64,000 nt of DNA. Origin: Rhizobacter sp. AJA081-3. Lineage in GTDB: Bacteria > Pseudomonadota > Gammaproteobacteria > Burkholderiales > Burkholderiaceae_C. This document shows positions 46,980-58,081 of the stretch, piece by piece. Location of the stretch: the NCBI RefSeq assembly GCF_017795745.1, contig NZ_CP059067.1, forward strand, positions 496,001 to 560,000, in the 5' to 3' direction. The position numbers were made by a program, and so were the translations under genes. The stretch's first letter is position 1; each line of letters begins with the position of its first letter. The notes under the pieces are model-generated. The model did not search any database. It had not been told where the DNA came from and worked only from the letters and a program-made list of their open reading frames with translations.

Positions 46980-48341
46980 ATGACCCAATGGCTGCTGAGT
47001 CTGAAAGAGAGTGCGCTGGTGCGGCTGCTGCGATGGCTGGACGGCGTGCTGCCGCGCGACGACCTGCTGCGCCAGGCCACCTACCGTCGCCTGTGGACGT
47101 CGATCCTGATCAGCTCCTTCGGTGGGCAGGTCACGATGCTCGCGCTGCCGCTCACGGCGGCGGTGCTGCTGAATGCCTCGCCCACCCAGATGGGCCTGCT
47201 GACGGCGATGGAGATCGTGCCCTTCGTGCTGTTCTCGCTGCCTTCCGGCGTGTGGCTGGATCGCGTGCGCAAGCTGCCGGTCTACGTGGTCGGCGAGTCG
47301 GCGCTGTCCGTCGTCGTGGCCAGCGTACCGCTGGCATGGTGGCTGGGCTGGCTGACGATGCCCTGGCTGTACGTCGTCGGCTTCGTCATCGGCACCATCT
47401 ACACCACGGCCGGCTCGGCCGCGCAGATCGTGCTCACGCAGGTGGTGGCACGCGAGCGGCTGGTCGAGGCGCACGCGAAGAACGCGCTGGCCACCTCGGG
47501 GGCCGAGGTCGCCGGGCCGGGTTTCGCCGGGGCGTTGATCAAGCTCGTCGGTGCGCCGCTCGCGCTGCTGGTCGACGCGGTGCTGCTGCTGGTGTCGGCC
47601 GGCATCCTGCGCGGCATCGTCGTCAACGAGGAGCGGCTGGTGCGGCACGATGCGCACTTCTGGCGCGACCTGAAGACCGGCGTGCGCTTCGTCGCGCGGC
47701 AGAAGCTGCTGGTGGCGCTGGCCTGTGCGGTCGGCGTGTGGCAGATGTGCCACCACGCGGCGATCGTGGTGCAGATCCTCTTCGCCACACGCACGCTCGG
47801 GCTGAGCGAGCAGGCGGTCGGCCTGAGCTACATGGGCATGGGCCTGGGCACCATCGTCGCGAGCGTCTACGGCAACCGCATCAGCCGGCGCATCGGCCCG
47901 GGCCGCTGCCTGACGCTGGGCTTCGCCATCTGCGGCGCCGGCTGGCTGATGCTCGCCTTCGCGCCGGCCAATCGCTGGGGCGTGGCGGCGTTCGCGCTGA
48001 TGCTGCTGATGTTCTCGGCCGGCGCGGTGCTGGTGTTCATCAACTTCCTGGCGCTGCGCCAAGCGGTCACGCCCGAGCCGCTGCTGGGGCGCATGACGAG
48101 CACGATGCGCTGGCTGATCCTGATCCCTGCCGGACCGGGCGCGCTGCTGGGCGGCTGGCTGGGCGAGCACGTCGGCCTGCGGGCCTCGCTCGGCTTTGCC
48201 GGCGGCACGGCGCTGCTGCTCGCGCTGGTGGCCTCGCGCGTGCCGGTGATCCGCGACCTGCGCGAACTGCCCAAGCCCGAACAGCACGACGACTGGCTGG
48301 GCGCCGAATCCGCCGGCATCGTCCCCGAACCCACGAAATGA
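46980..48341 (+). CDS. MFS transporter (MFS_3/EntS-macrolide efflux type)
   Basis: A 453-residue major facilitator with about twelve membrane segments. The N-terminal FGGQVTMLALPLTAAVLL and the motif-A region LPSGVWLDRVRKLPVY are typical of the EntS/Mef-like efflux branch. It may export siderophores, macrolides or other small molecules; the substrate is unknown. GAGAGG at 46966-46971 points to ATG 46980, not the GTG 9 nt earlier. The transcript has a long structured leader. The stop overlaps an alternative ATG of the acetyltransferase gene. Confidence 0.9.
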   Translation: MTQWLLSLKESALVRLLRWLDGVLPRDDLLRQATYRRLWTSILISSFGGQVTMLALPLTAAVLLNASPTQMGLLTAMEIVPFVLFSLPSGVWLDRVRKLPVYVVGESALSVVVASVPLAWWLGWLTMPWLYVVGFVIGTIYTTAGSAAQIVLTQVVARERLVEAHAKNALATSGAEVAGPGFAGALIKLVGAPLALLVDAVLLLVSAGILRGIVVNEERLVRHDAHFWRDLKTGVRFVARQKLLVALACAVGVWQMCHHAAIVVQILFATRTLGLSEQAVGLSYMGMGLGTIVASVYGNRISRRIGPGRCLTLGFAICGAGWLMLAFAPANRWGVAAFALMLLMFSAGAVLVFINFLALRQAVTPEPLLGRMTSTMRWLILIPAGPGALLGGWLGEHVGLRASLGFAGGTALLLALVASRVPVIRDLRELPKPEQHDDWLGAESAGIVPEPTK

Positions 48342-48358
48342 AGAAAGGAGAACCTGCC

Positions 48359-48976
48359 ATGGACCCGCTGTTGATCGAGGTGCCCGAGCGTATCGAGACC
48401 GAGCGCCTGATCCTGCGCTGCCCGAAGCCCGGCGACGGAGCGACGGTGAACGAGGCCGAGCGCGAGACGCTGGCCGAGCTCAAGCCTTGGATGCCCTGGG
48501 CACAGACGGCCAAGAGCCTGGACGAGTCCGAGGCGTATTGCCGCCGCATGCAGGCGCGCTACCTGCTGCGCGAGGACCTGGTGATGTTCATGTTCGAGCG
48601 CGACGTGCTGGGCCGGGAAGGGCGATTCCTCGGCGGCACCGGGCTTCACCGCATCGACTGGTCGCTGCGCAGCTTCGAGATCGGCTACTGGCGGCGCAAG
48701 GGGTTCGGCGGCCGCGGCTACATCACCGAGGCGGCGCGTGGCCTCGCGCGGCTGGCCTTCGATCGCCTCGGCGCGCGGCGCGTGGAGATCCGCACCGACG
48801 ACGGCAACTCGGCGAGCTGGAAGGTGGCCGAGCGCGCCGGCTTCACGCTCGAGGCGCTGCTGCGCGGCGACAGCCTCACGCCGACGGGCGAGGTGCGCAG
48901 CACCCGCGTCTATGCGCGCGTGCGCGGCATCGAGGAGCCGCTGGGCACGGCGCTGGCCAGTTCAGTCCAGCACTGA
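48359..48976 (+). CDS. GNAT-family N-acetyltransferase (RimJ/RimL type)
   Basis: A 205-residue acetyltransferase that uses acetyl-CoA. It has the N-terminal IETERLILRCPKPGD (RimJ/RimL-like), the acetyl-CoA pocket RRKGFGGRGYITEAARGL near residues 110-127, and RVEIRTDDGNSASWKVAERAGF near 140-161. The substrate may be a protein N-terminus or a small molecule. AAGGAG at 48345-48350 sits 8 nt before ATG 48359, so I prefer this over ATG 48338. It is downstream of the MFS gene and probably co-transcribed; its end overlaps ugpQ by 15 bp. Confidence 0.88.
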   Translation: MDPLLIEVPERIETERLILRCPKPGDGATVNEAERETLAELKPWMPWAQTAKSLDESEAYCRRMQARYLLREDLVMFMFERDVLGREGRFLGGTGLHRIDWSLRSFEIGYWRRKGFGGRGYITEAARGLARLAFDRLGARRVEIRTDDGNSASWKVAERAGFTLEALLRGDSLTPTGEVRSTRVYARVRGIEEPLGTALASSVQH

Positions 48977-49732
48977 GGTGCCGGGCGAGAACTTGTCGAC
49001 CGCGTCGGTGATCAGGCCATCGATGCCCAGGCGCAGCTGGCGCTGCGCCTCGGCGGCATCGTTGACGGTGTAGACGAGGGCGCGCATGCCAACCGCGTGC
49101 AGTTGTGCGATCAGCCCCGCGTCCATCAGGTTGTAGTTGGTCACGCAGGCCACGCAGCCCAGCCCCCGGGCGATGTCGAACCAGCCGCTCCACAACGTGT
49201 CCAGCAGCAGCGCGCGGGGCAGTTGCGGGGCCGTCTCCTTCGCACCCTGCAGCGACTCGGGGCGGAAGGAGCTGAGCAGCGGCGGCAGCGCCACGCCCGT
49301 GCGGTCGGCGGCCCACAGCCGCGCGGCCTCGCGCGCCACCACGCGGCCGGTCTCGAGTTCGTCGCCCGGCGTCGGCTTGATCTCGATGTTCAGCGCAAAT
49401 CCGTTGCGCAGGCAGTAGGCGGCCACCGCCTCCAGGCTCGGGATGGGCTCGCCGGCGAACGCCCGGCTGTGCCAGCCGCCGGCGTCCAGACGCGAGAGTT
49501 CGCTCCACGGGCGCTCGCCCGCCGTGCCGCGCTCGGGTGTCGTGCGCTGCAGCGTGGCGTCGTGCAGCAGGAATGGCTGGCCGTCGGCACTGAGCTTCAG
49601 GTCGCACTCGAAGGCGCGGTAGCCGTGCGCGGCACCGATGCGGAAGGCCGCCAGCGTGTTTTCCGGCGCCAGTTTGCCCGCGCCACGGTGGGCGATCCAC
49701 AGGGGGTAGGGCCAGGGGTCCATGGCCTGCAT
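48962..49732 (-). CDS. ugpQ: Glycerophosphodiester phosphodiesterase UgpQ
   Basis: UgpQ hydrolyses glycerophosphodiesters to glycerol-3-phosphate and an alcohol in the cytoplasm. The 256-residue TIM-barrel protein has WIAHRGAGKLAPENTLAAF near residues 12-30, FECDLKLSADGQPFLLHD with metal-binding Glu/Asp near 42-59, and NIEIKPTPG near 117-125. Start at ATG 49732, 2 bp after the ugpC stop; an ATG at 49723 is possible. As last gene of ugpBAECQ it processes the diesters that the transporter imports. Confidence 0.94.
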   Translation of the reverse strand: MQAMDPWPYPLWIAHRGAGKLAPENTLAAFRIGAAHGYRAFECDLKLSADGQPFLLHDATLQRTTPERGTAGERPWSELSRLDAGGWHSRAFAGEPIPSLEAVAAYCLRNGFALNIEIKPTPGDELETGRVVAREAARLWAADRTGVALPPLLSSFRPESLQGAKETAPQLPRALLLDTLWSGWFDIARGLGCVACVTNYNLMDAGLIAQLHAVGMRALVYTVNDAAEAQRQLRLGIDGLITDAVDKFSPGTSVLD

Positions 49733-49734
49733 GG

Positions 49735-50805
<1,071 letters not shown>

Positions 50806-50817
50806 GACTGCCTTCTC

Positions 50818-51675
50818 TTATTTTTCGGTGTCCACGAGGCCCTTGACGAACCAGCGCTGCATCAGCAGCACGACGAAGGCCGGCGGCAGCATGGCGAGGA
50901 TCGCCGTGGCCATGATCAGGTTCCACTCGTTGGCCGCGTCACCGCCGACGAACATGCGCTTGATGCCCATCACGATGGGGTACATGCTCTCGTCGGTGGT
51001 CACGAGCAGCGGCCACAGGTACTGGTTCCAGCCGTAGATGAACTGGATGACGAACAGCGCCGCGATCGAGGTCATCGACAGCGGCACCAGCACGTCCTTG
51101 AAGAATCGCATCGGGCCGGCGCCGTCGATGCGCGCTGCCTCGACCAGTTCGTCGGGCACGGTGAGGAAGAACTGGCGGAACAGGAAGGTCGCGGTGGCCG
51201 AGGCGACCAGCGGCACCGTCAACCCGGCGAAGCTGTTGAGCATGCCCAGGTTCGACACCACCTCGTAGGTCGGCCCGATGCGCACCTCCACCGGCAGCAT
51301 CAGCGTGATGAACACCATCCAGAAGCACAGCCCTCGGCCGGGGAAGCGGAAGTAGACGAAGGCGAAAGCCGACAGCAGCGAGATCGCGATCTTGCCCAGC
51401 GCGATGCTGACGGCACTGACCAGGCTGACCCACAGCATCGGCGCCACCGGCGCCACCTTGCTGCCGTAGCTGGTGGTGCCGCCGAACAGGGCGATGCGGT
51501 AGGTCTCCAGCATGTGCCCGCCCGGCGCCATCGACATCGGCGCCTGCTGCACGATCTGCTCCGAGGTCTGCGTCGAGGCGATCAAGGTCACGTAGACCGG
51601 GAAAGCCACGACGATCACGCCGAGCATCAGCACGAGGTGGGAGATCGCTCGGCCGACTTTGTCGCGTTCGACCAT
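50818..51675 (-). CDS. ugpE: Glycerol-3-phosphate ABC transporter permease UgpE
   Basis: A 285-residue inner-membrane permease with about six membrane segments. The conserved EAA loop, EAARIDGAGPMRFFKDVLVP near residues 186-205, contacts UgpC. The N-terminus HLVLMLGVIVVAFPVYVTL and the ending FVVLLMQRWFVKGLVDTEK are typical of MalG-type permeases. It starts right after an 80 bp repeat-like spacer that separates it from ugpA and precedes ugpC by 12 bp. Confidence 0.95.
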   Translation of the reverse strand: MVERDKVGRAISHLVLMLGVIVVAFPVYVTLIASTQTSEQIVQQAPMSMAPGGHMLETYRIALFGGTTSYGSKVAPVAPMLWVSLVSAVSIALGKIAISLLSAFAFVYFRFPGRGLCFWMVFITLMLPVEVRIGPTYEVVSNLGMLNSFAGLTVPLVASATATFLFRQFFLTVPDELVEAARIDGAGPMRFFKDVLVPLSMTSIAALFVIQFIYGWNQYLWPLLVTTDESMYPIVMGIKRMFVGGDAANEWNLIMATAILAMLPPAFVVLLMQRWFVKGLVDTEK

Positions 51676-51755
51676 GTCAGGCTCCGGCGCCGAGCCGCCT
51701 CAAGCCGGAGCTGCGCCCCTTGGGGGCAGGAGCGATGAGCGACTGGGGGGCCATA
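51676..51755 (-). repeat. REP-like intergenic repeat between ugpA and ugpE
   Basis: An 80 bp spacer, whereas neighbouring operon gaps are 2-12 bp. On the minus strand it begins with a run of six C and AGTCGCTC, holds CTGCCCCCAAGGGGCGCAG (an imperfect hairpin) and ends in GCGGCTCGGCGCC. Very similar sequences, from memory, recur between genes in Acidovorax, Variovorax and Leptothrix. I see one copy in this window, so repeat status is inferred. Confidence 0.5.
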
Positions 51756-52643
51756 TCAGTACTGCACTTTCTTCTCGACGTAGCGGAACTGCACGACGGT
51801 GAGCGCCACGACGATCGCCATCAGCACCACCGACTGCGCCGCCGAGCCGCCCATGTCCAGCGCCTTGAAGCCGTCGTAGTAGACCTTGTAGACGAGGATC
51901 GCGGTGTCCTTGCCCGGCCCGCCGTTGGTGGCCGCGTCGACGATCGCGAAGGTGTCGAAGAAGGCGTAGACGATGTTGATCACCAGCAGGAAGAAAGTGG
52001 TGGGCGTCAGCAGCGGGAACACGATGGTCCAGAAGCGCCGCCAGGGCCGTGCGCCGTCGATCGCCGCCGCCTCGATCAGGCTTTTCGGGATGCTCTGCAG
52101 CCCGGCCAGGAAGAACAGGAAGTTGTAGGAGATCTGCTTCCACACTGCCGCCATCACGATCAGCGCCATCGCGTGCGTGCCGTTGAGCAGGTGGTTCCAG
52201 TCGAAGCCCATGGCGCGCAGCGCATAGCTGACAATGCCCACCGAGGGCGCGAACATGAACAGCCAGAGCACGCCGGCCACCGCCGGTGCCACCGCATAGG
52301 GCCAGATCAGCAGCGTCTTGTAGATCGCCGCGCCGCGCACCACGCGGTCGGCCATCACCGCCAGCAGCAGCGCGATCGACAGCCCGCAACCCGCCACCAG
52401 CACCGAGAACACCGCGGTGGTCTTGAACGAGGCCAGGTAGGTCTCGTCCTCCCACAGGCGCTGGAAGTTCTGCATGCCGACGAACTCGGTCGTCGTGCCG
52501 AAGGCGTCCTGCTGCAGAACGCTCTGGTAGAGCGCCTGGCCCGCAGGCCAGAAGAAGAAGACCAGGATGACCGCCATCTGGGGTGCTATCAGCACCCAGG
52601 GCAGCCACCAGCTCTTGAAGAGAACGCGCTTCTCGACGGCCAA
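51756..52643 (-). CDS. ugpA: Glycerol-3-phosphate ABC transporter permease UgpA
   Basis: A 295-residue MalF-type permease with six membrane segments. The N-terminus ([21 protein letters not shown]) is typical of UgpA. The EAA loop is [22 protein letters not shown] near residues 191-212. It forms the heterodimeric channel with UgpE. It lies 6 bp after ugpB. Confidence 0.95.
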   Translation of the reverse strand: MAVEKRVLFKSWWLPWVLIAPQMAVILVFFFWPAGQALYQSVLQQDAFGTTTEFVGMQNFQRLWEDETYLASFKTTAVFSVLVAGCGLSIALLLAVMADRVVRGAAIYKTLLIWPYAVAPAVAGVLWLFMFAPSVGIVSYALRAMGFDWNHLLNGTHAMALIVMAAVWKQISYNFLFFLAGLQSIPKSLIEAAAIDGARPWRRFWTIVFPLLTPTTFFLLVINIVYAFFDTFAIVDAATNGGPGKDTAILVYKVYYDGFKALDMGGSAAQSVVLMAIVVALTVVQFRYVEKKVQY

Positions 52644-52649
52644 GATGTC

Positions 52650-53963
52650 TCAGCTCTTGTTCGCTTTTTCGAAGCGCTCGAGCTGTTCGTTGCCGCGCTT
52701 GACCGCGGCCTCGATGCCTTCCTGCGCGCCTTTCTTGCCGCTCCAGATGTTCTCCATCTCCTCGTCGATGATGGTGCGGATCTGCACGAAGTTGCCGAGG
52801 CGAATGCCGCGCGACTTGTCGGTCGTCTTTCGGATCATCTGCGTCACCGAGACGTCGGTGCCGGGGTTCTGCTTGTAGAAGCCGCTCTTCTCGGTCAGCT
52901 CGAACGAGGGCAGCGTGACCGGCAGGTAGCCGGTGCGCTGGTGGCTGGCGGCGGCCACGTCGGCCTTGGACAGGTGGGCGAAGAACTGCGCGACACCCTT
53001 GTACTCCGCGGCCTTCTTGCCCGACATCACCCACAGGCTGGCGCCACCGATCACGGTGTTCTGCGGCGCGCCCGGCACGTCGGGGTAGTAGGGCAGCGTC
53101 GAGATGCCGGCGGCGAACTTGGCGTTGCGCTTGATGCTGCCGTACAGCGCCGAGGTGGCGGTGGCCATCGCGCATTCGCCGGACACGAAGGTCGCGTCGG
53201 CGGCGTTGCCGCGCCCCTTGTAGACGAACAGGCCCTGCTTGGCCATGTTGGCCAGGTTCTCGATGTGGCGCACGTGCAGCGGCGTGTTGAAGGCCAGCCG
53301 CGTGTCCAGGCCACCGAAGCCGTTGCGCTTGGTGGCGAACTCGACGTTGTGCCAGGCCGAGAAGCTCTCGAGCTGCGTCCAGCTCTGCCAACTGGTGGTG
53401 AACGGGCACTTGTGGCCGCTGGCCTTGAGCTTGGCCGCGGCCAGGGTCACTTCCGGCCAGGTCTTGGGCGGGTTCTCGGGGTCGAGGCCGGCGGCCTTGA
53501 AGGCGTCCTTGTTGTAGTGGAACACCGGCGTCGAGCTGTTGAACGGGAAGCTCAGCATCTGGCCGTTCGGCGCCGTGTAGTAGCCGGCCACCGCGGGCAC
53601 GTAGATCTTCGGGTCGAACTTCTGGCCGGCGTCGGCCATCACCTTGCCCACCGGCACGATGGCGCCCTTGCTGGCCATCATGGTGGCGGTGCCGACCTCA
53701 AAGACCTGCAGGATGTGCGGTGCGTTGCCGGCGCGGAAGGCGGCGATCGCGGCGGTCATCGACTCGTCGTAGCTGCCCTTGAAGGTGGGCACGATCTTGT
53801 AGTCCTTCTGGCTGGCGTTGTACTCCTTGGCCAGGTCGTTGACCCATTCGCCCAGGGCGCCGCCCATCGAATGCCACCACTGGATCTCGGTCTGTGCCTG
53901 GGCCGGGCCGGCCAGGGCGGCGCCGAGAACGAGGCAGGGAAGGGCGAGGCGAGAAGGCTTCAT
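52650..53963 (-). CDS. ugpB: Glycerol-3-phosphate-binding protein UgpB
   Basis: The periplasmic receptor of the Ugp importer. The 437-residue precursor has a cleavable signal peptide (RLALPCLVLGAALAGPAQAQ) and the cluster B solute-binding fold. QTEIQWWHSMGGALGEWVN, VPTFKGSYDESM and FPFNSSTPVFHYNKDAFKAAGL are characteristic UgpB phrases containing ligand contacts. It is the first gene of the ugp operon and is divergent from the large FAD oxidoreductase gene. Confidence 0.96.
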   Translation of the reverse strand: MKPSRLALPCLVLGAALAGPAQAQTEIQWWHSMGGALGEWVNDLAKEYNASQKDYKIVPTFKGSYDESMTAAIAAFRAGNAPHILQVFEVGTATMMASKGAIVPVGKVMADAGQKFDPKIYVPAVAGYYTAPNGQMLSFPFNSSTPVFHYNKDAFKAAGLDPENPPKTWPEVTLAAAKLKASGHKCPFTTSWQSWTQLESFSAWHNVEFATKRNGFGGLDTRLAFNTPLHVRHIENLANMAKQGLFVYKGRGNAADATFVSGECAMATATSALYGSIKRNAKFAAGISTLPYYPDVPGAPQNTVIGGASLWVMSGKKAAEYKGVAQFFAHLSKADVAAASHQRTGYLPVTLPSFELTEKSGFYKQNPGTDVSVTQMIRKTTDKSRGIRLGNFVQIRTIIDEEMENIWSGKKGAQEGIEAAVKRGNEQLERFEKANKS

Positions 53964-54009
53964 GACGGCTCCGTGAGGGAAATGTGACGCGCCGGGCGGC
54001 GGGCCGGCC

Positions 54010-54032
54010 AGTCTAGGCTGGCGATGTGACAG
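54010..54032 (-). promoter_or_regulatory. ugp promoter with a Pho-box-like half site
   Basis: On the minus strand CTGTCAC (54032-54026) lies 10 nt upstream of TAGACT (54015-54010), a 4 of 6 -10 match. In Enterobacteria PhoB half sites CTGTCAT sit at this distance and replace the -35 box. The second, upstream half site (CATAAAC) is a poor match, so phosphate control of the operon is only suggested. Transcription would start about 40 nt before ugpB. Confidence 0.35.
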
Positions 54033-54172
54033 CCGCGTTTATGGTCCCGGGCGCTCGCCGAGGCAACGGGGATAACCCGCCGCGCCGGCCCGGGCCGGCC
54101 AAGGGGATTGCTGCACTGCGCTACGATTCGCCTCCAAGCGCCAATACGGGGGCCGAGGCGCCCCCGGTCCCC

Positions 54173-57100
54173 ATGAACGCACCCGTTTCCCTGACCCACA
54201 TGGCCGCCGTCGCCAGCGCCGGTGCCGCGGCCGACGCGGGCGCGCCCCGCCTGCGCGAGATCCCCTACAACTACACCTCGTTCTCCGACCGCGAGATCGT
54301 CATCCGCCTGCTCGGGCCGCGCGCCTGGGAAGTGCTCAACCGGCTGCGCGAGGAGCGCCGCACCGGCCGTTCGGCGCGCATGCTCTACGAGGTGCTGGGC
54401 GACATCTGGGTGGTGCAGCGCAACCCCTACCTGCAGGACGACCTGCTGGACAACCCGAAGCGCCGCGCCGCGCTGATCGAGGCCCTGCATCACCGCCTGG
54501 GCGCCATCGAGTCGCGCCGCGCGCCACAGGCGGACGGCGAGCGCGATGCCTTCGTCGGCGAGCTGCTGGTGTCGGCACGGTCGGCAGTGGAGCGATTCGA
54601 GCAGCAGTTCGACGAGATGGCCGAGCTGCGCCGCCGCGTCGTCAGGGTGCTCGGCCGCGTGACGGCCAAGGACAACGTCAAGTTCGACGGCCTGTCGCGC
54701 GTGGCCCACGTCACCGACGCGACCGACTGGCGCGTCGAGTACCCCTTCGTCGTGCTCACGCCCGACACCGAGGCCGAGATGGCCGCGCTGGTCAAGGGCT
54801 GCATCGAACTCGGCCTGACCATCATCCCGCGCGGCGGCGGCACCGGCTACACCGGCGGCGCCGTGCCGCTGACCTGGAACAGCGCGGTCATCAACACCGA
54901 GAAGCTGGAGACCATGACCGAGGTCGAGATGGTCACCCTGCCCGGTGTGGACCACCCGGTGGCCACCGTCTGGACCGAAGCCGGCGTGGTCACGCAGCGC
55001 GTGGCCGATGCCGCCGAGCGTGCCGGCCATGTGTTCGCCGTCGACCCGACCTCGGCCGAAGCCTCGTGCATCGGCGGCAACATCGCCATGAACGCCGGCG
55101 GCAAGAAGGCGGTGCTGTGGGGCACGGCGCTGGACAACCTGGCCTCGTGGCGAATGGTCACGCCGCAGGCGCAGTGGCTCGAGGTGGTGCGGCTGAACCA
55201 CAACCTCGGCAAGATCCACGACGTCGAGGTCGCGAGCTTCGAGCTGCGCACCTTCGCCGCCGACGGCAAGACGCCGATCCGCACCGAGCGGCTGGACATC
55301 CCGGGCAGCACCTTCCGCAAGGAAGGTCTGGGCAAGGACGTCACCGACAAGTTCCTCGCCGGACTGCCCGGCATCCAGAAGGAAGGCTGCGACGGCCTCA
55401 TCACCAGCGCGCGCTGGGTCGTGCATCGCATGCCCGCGCACATGCGCACGGTGTGCCTGGAGTTCTTCGGCAACGCGCGCGACGCGGTGCCCTCGATCGT
55501 CGAGATCAAGGACTTCATGTTCGCCGAGGCCAAGCGCGGCGGGGCGATCCTGGCCGGCCTGGAGCACCTGGACGACCGCTACCTGAAGGCGGTGGGTTAC
55601 GCCACCAAGAGCAAGCGCGGCGGCCTGCCGAAGATGGTGCTGGTGGGCGACATCGCCGGCGACGACGCCGACGTGGTGGCGCGCGCCACCAGCGAGGTGG
55701 TGCGCATCGCCAACAGCCGCGCGGGCGAGGGCTTCATCGCCGTCAGCGCCGATGCGCGCAAGAAGTTCTGGCTCGACCGCAAGCGCACCGCGGCGATCAG
55801 CAAGCACACCAACGCCTTCAAGATCAACGAGGACGTGGTGATCCCGCTGCCGCGCATGGGCGAGTACACCGAGGGCATCGAGCGCATCAACATCGAGCTC
55901 AGCCTGCGCAACAAGCTGGCGCTGGTGGATGCGCTGGAGGCCTTCTTCGTCGAGGGCAACCTGCCGCTGGGCAGGAGTGACGACGCCGGCGAGATCGCCA
56001 GCGCCGAACTGCTCGAAGACCGCGTGCAGCAGGCGCTGGTGGTGCTGCGCGACGTGCGTGCGCTGTGGCTGCACTGGATGGCGCAGCTCGACCTCGTGCA
56101 GGCCGACACCGGGCGCACGATCTTCACCGACCTGCAGGACCACACCCTTCGCGCCTCGTGGAAGACGCAGATCCGCGCGCCGCTCTCGAGCATCTTCGCC
56201 GGCGCGGCGCTGGAGCCCATCGTCGACGCCTGCCAGAAGATCCACGGCCAGGTGCTCAAGGGCCGCGTCTGGGTGGCGCTGCACATGCACGCCGGCGACG
56301 GCAACGTGCACACCAACATCCCGGTGAACAGCGACAACTACGAGATGCTGCAGACCGCGCATGAGGCGGTGGGCCGCATCATGGCGCTGGCGCGTCGGCT
56401 GGACGGCGTGATCTCCGGCGAGCACGGCATCGGCATCACCAAGCTGGAGTTCCTGACCGAGGACGAACTCTCCGGCTTCACCGACTACAAGCAGCGCGTC
56501 GACCCCGAGGGCCGCTTCAACAAGGGCAAGCTGCTGCGCGGCGGGGCCTTGAAGGCGGACCTGACCAACGCCTACACGCCCAGCTTCGGCCTGATGGGGC
56601 ACGAGTCGCTGATCATGCAGCAGAGCGACATCGGCCAGATCGCCGACTCGGTGAAGGACTGCCTGCGTTGCGGCAAGTGCAAGCCGGTGTGCGCGACGCA
56701 CGTGCCGCGCGCCAACCTGCTGTACAGCCCGCGCAACAAGATCCTCGCCACCTCGCTGCTGATCGAGGCCTTCCTCTACGAGGAGCAGACGCGCCGCGGC
56801 ATCAGCATCAAGCACTGGCAGGAATTCGAGGACGTGGCCGACCACTGCACCGTCTGCCACAAGTGCCTGTCGCCCTGCCCGGTGAAGATCGATTTCGGCG
56901 ACGTCTCGATGAACATGCGCAACCTGCTGCGCAAGATGGGGCAGAAGAGCTTCCGGCCGGGCAATGCGGTGGCGATGATGTTCCTCAACGCCACCAACCC
57001 CGAGACGATCCGGCTGATGCGCCGCGGCATGGTCGACGTGGGCTTCAAGGTCCAGCGCTTCGCCAACAACCTGCTGCGCGGCCTGGCCAACAAGCAGACC

Positions 57101-58081
57101 GCCGCGCCGCCGGCCACCGTGGGCACCGCACCGATCAAGGCGCAGGTGATCCACTTCATCAACAAGAAGATGCCCGGCGGCCTGCCCAAGCGCACCGCGC
57201 GCGCGCTGCTGGACATCGAGGACAAGGACTACGTCCCGATCATCCGCGACCCGAAGGCGACCACCGCCGACAGCGAGGCGGTGTTCTACTTCCCCGGTTG
57301 CGGCTCGGAGCGGCTCTTTTCGCAGGTCGGCCTGGCGACGCAGGCCATGCTCTGGCACGCCGGCGTGCAGACGGTGCTGCCGCCAGGGTATCTCTGCTGC
57401 GGCTATCCGCAGCGCGGCAGCGGGCAGTTCGACAAGGCCGAGAAGATGATCACCGACAACCGGGTGCTCTTTCACCGCGTCGCCAACACGCTGAACTACC
57501 TGGACATCAAGACCGTGGTGGTCAGCTGCGGCACCTGCTACGACCAGCTGCAGGGCTACAAGTTCGAGGACATCTTCCCCGGCTGCCGCATCGTCGACAT
57601 CCATGAATACCTGCTCGAGAAGGGCATCACGCTCGACGCGAGCCAGGCCGCCGGCGGCTACCTCTTCCACGACCCCTGCCACAGCCCGATGAAGCTGCAG
57701 GAGCCGATGAAGACGGTGAAGGCGCTTGTCGGCGAGAACGTGCGCAAGAGCGAGCGCTGCTGCGGCGAGAGCGGCACGCTGGGCGTCTCGCGGCCCGACA
57801 TCTCAACGCAAGTCCGCTTCCGCAAGACGGAGGAACTGCAGCGTGACGAGGCCGCCTTGCGCGCCACCGGCGCCGTGCCCGCCACGGGCACGCTGAAGAT
57901 CCTCACTTCCTGCCCGAGCTGCCTGCAGGGCCTGTCGCGCTACACCGGCGACCTGAACAATGGCCTGCTGGAGGCCGACTACATCGTCGTCGAGATGGCG
58001 AACAAGATCCTCGGGCCCGACTGGCTGCCGGACTACGTCGAACGCGCCAACGACGGCGGCATCGAACGCGTGCTGGTGTAG
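54173..58081 (+). CDS. Large FAD and 4Fe-4S oxidoreductase (DUF3683, GlcD-GlcF-like fusion)
   Basis: A 1302-residue fusion. It starts with a DUF3683 region (residues about 20-210). A FAD-binding PCMH domain ([20 protein letters not shown] near 217-236) and a FAD-oxidase C-terminal domain ([15 protein letters not shown] near 704-718) follow. Two 4Fe-4S motifs come next (C830-C833-C836-C840 and C892-C895-C898-C902). The C-terminus has CCG repeats ([31 protein letters not shown]). This is the layout of glycolate or D-lactate dehydrogenases with the flavin and iron-sulfur subunits joined. The 2-hydroxyacid substrate is not determinable. Start at ATG 54173 is the first before recognisable sequence. 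Confidence 0.9.
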   Translation: MNAPVSLTHMAAVASAGAAADAGAPRLREIPYNYTSFSDREIVIRLLGPRAWEVLNRLREERRTGRSARMLYEVLGDIWVVQRNPYLQDDLLDNPKRRAALIEALHHRLGAIESRRAPQADGERDAFVGELLVSARSAVERFEQQFDEMAELRRRVVRVLGRVTAKDNVKFDGLSRVAHVTDATDWRVEYPFVVLTPDTEAEMAALVKGCIELGLTIIPRGGGTGYTGGAVPLTWNSAVINTEKLETMTEVEMVTLPGVDHPVATVWTEAGVVTQRVADAAERAGHVFAVDPTSAEASCIGGNIAMNAGGKKAVLWGTALDNLASWRMVTPQAQWLEVVRLNHNLGKIHDVEVASFELRTFAADGKTPIRTERLDIPGSTFRKEGLGKDVTDKFLAGLPGIQKEGCDGLITSARWVVHRMPAHMRTVCLEFFGNARDAVPSIVEIKDFMFAEAKRGGAILAGLEHLDDRYLKAVGYATKSKRGGLPKMVLVGDIAGDDADVVARATSEVVRIANSRAGEGFIAVSADARKKFWLDRKRTAAISKHTNAFKINEDVVIPLPRMGEYTEGIERINIELSLRNKLALVDALEAFFVEGNLPLGRSDDAGEIASAELLEDRVQQALVVLRDVRALWLHWMAQLDLVQADTGRTIFTDLQDHTLRASWKTQIRAPLSSIFAGAALEPIVDACQKIHGQVLKGRVWVALHMHAGDGNVHTNIPVNSDNYEMLQTAHEAVGRIMALARRLDGVISGEHGIGITKLEFLTEDELSGFTDYKQRVDPEGRFNKGKLLRGGALKADLTNAYTPSFGLMGHESLIMQQSDIGQIADSVKDCLRCGKCKPVCATHVPRANLLYSPRNKILATSLLIEAFLYEEQTRRGISIKHWQEFEDVADHCTVCHKCLSPCPVKIDFGDVSMNMRNLLRKMGQKSFRPGNAVAMMFLNATNPETIRLMRRGMVDVGFKVQRFANNLLRGLANKQTAAPPATVGTAPIKAQVIHFINKKMPGGLPKRTARALLDIEDKDYVPIIRDPKATTADSEAVFYFPGCGSERLFSQVGLATQAMLWHAGVQTVLPPGYLCCGYPQRGSGQFDKAEKMITDNRVLFHRVANTLNYLDIKTVVVSCGTCYDQLQGYKFEDIFPGCRIVDIHEYLLEKGITLDASQAAGGYLFHDPCHSPMKLQEPMKTVKALVGENVRKSERCCGESGTLGVSRPDISTQVRFRKTEELQRDEAALRATGAVPATGTLKILTSCPSCLQGLSRYTGDLNNGLLEADYIVVEMANKILGPDWLPDYVERANDGGIERVLV

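Noticed and set aside
53960-57682. 1240-codon open frame on the minus strand opposite the FAD oxidoreductase gene
   Set aside because: It is an antisense shadow created by high GC at codon position 3. The translation is rich in His, Arg, Ala, Gly and Val with no domain, while the plus strand encodes clear FAD and 4Fe-4S motifs.
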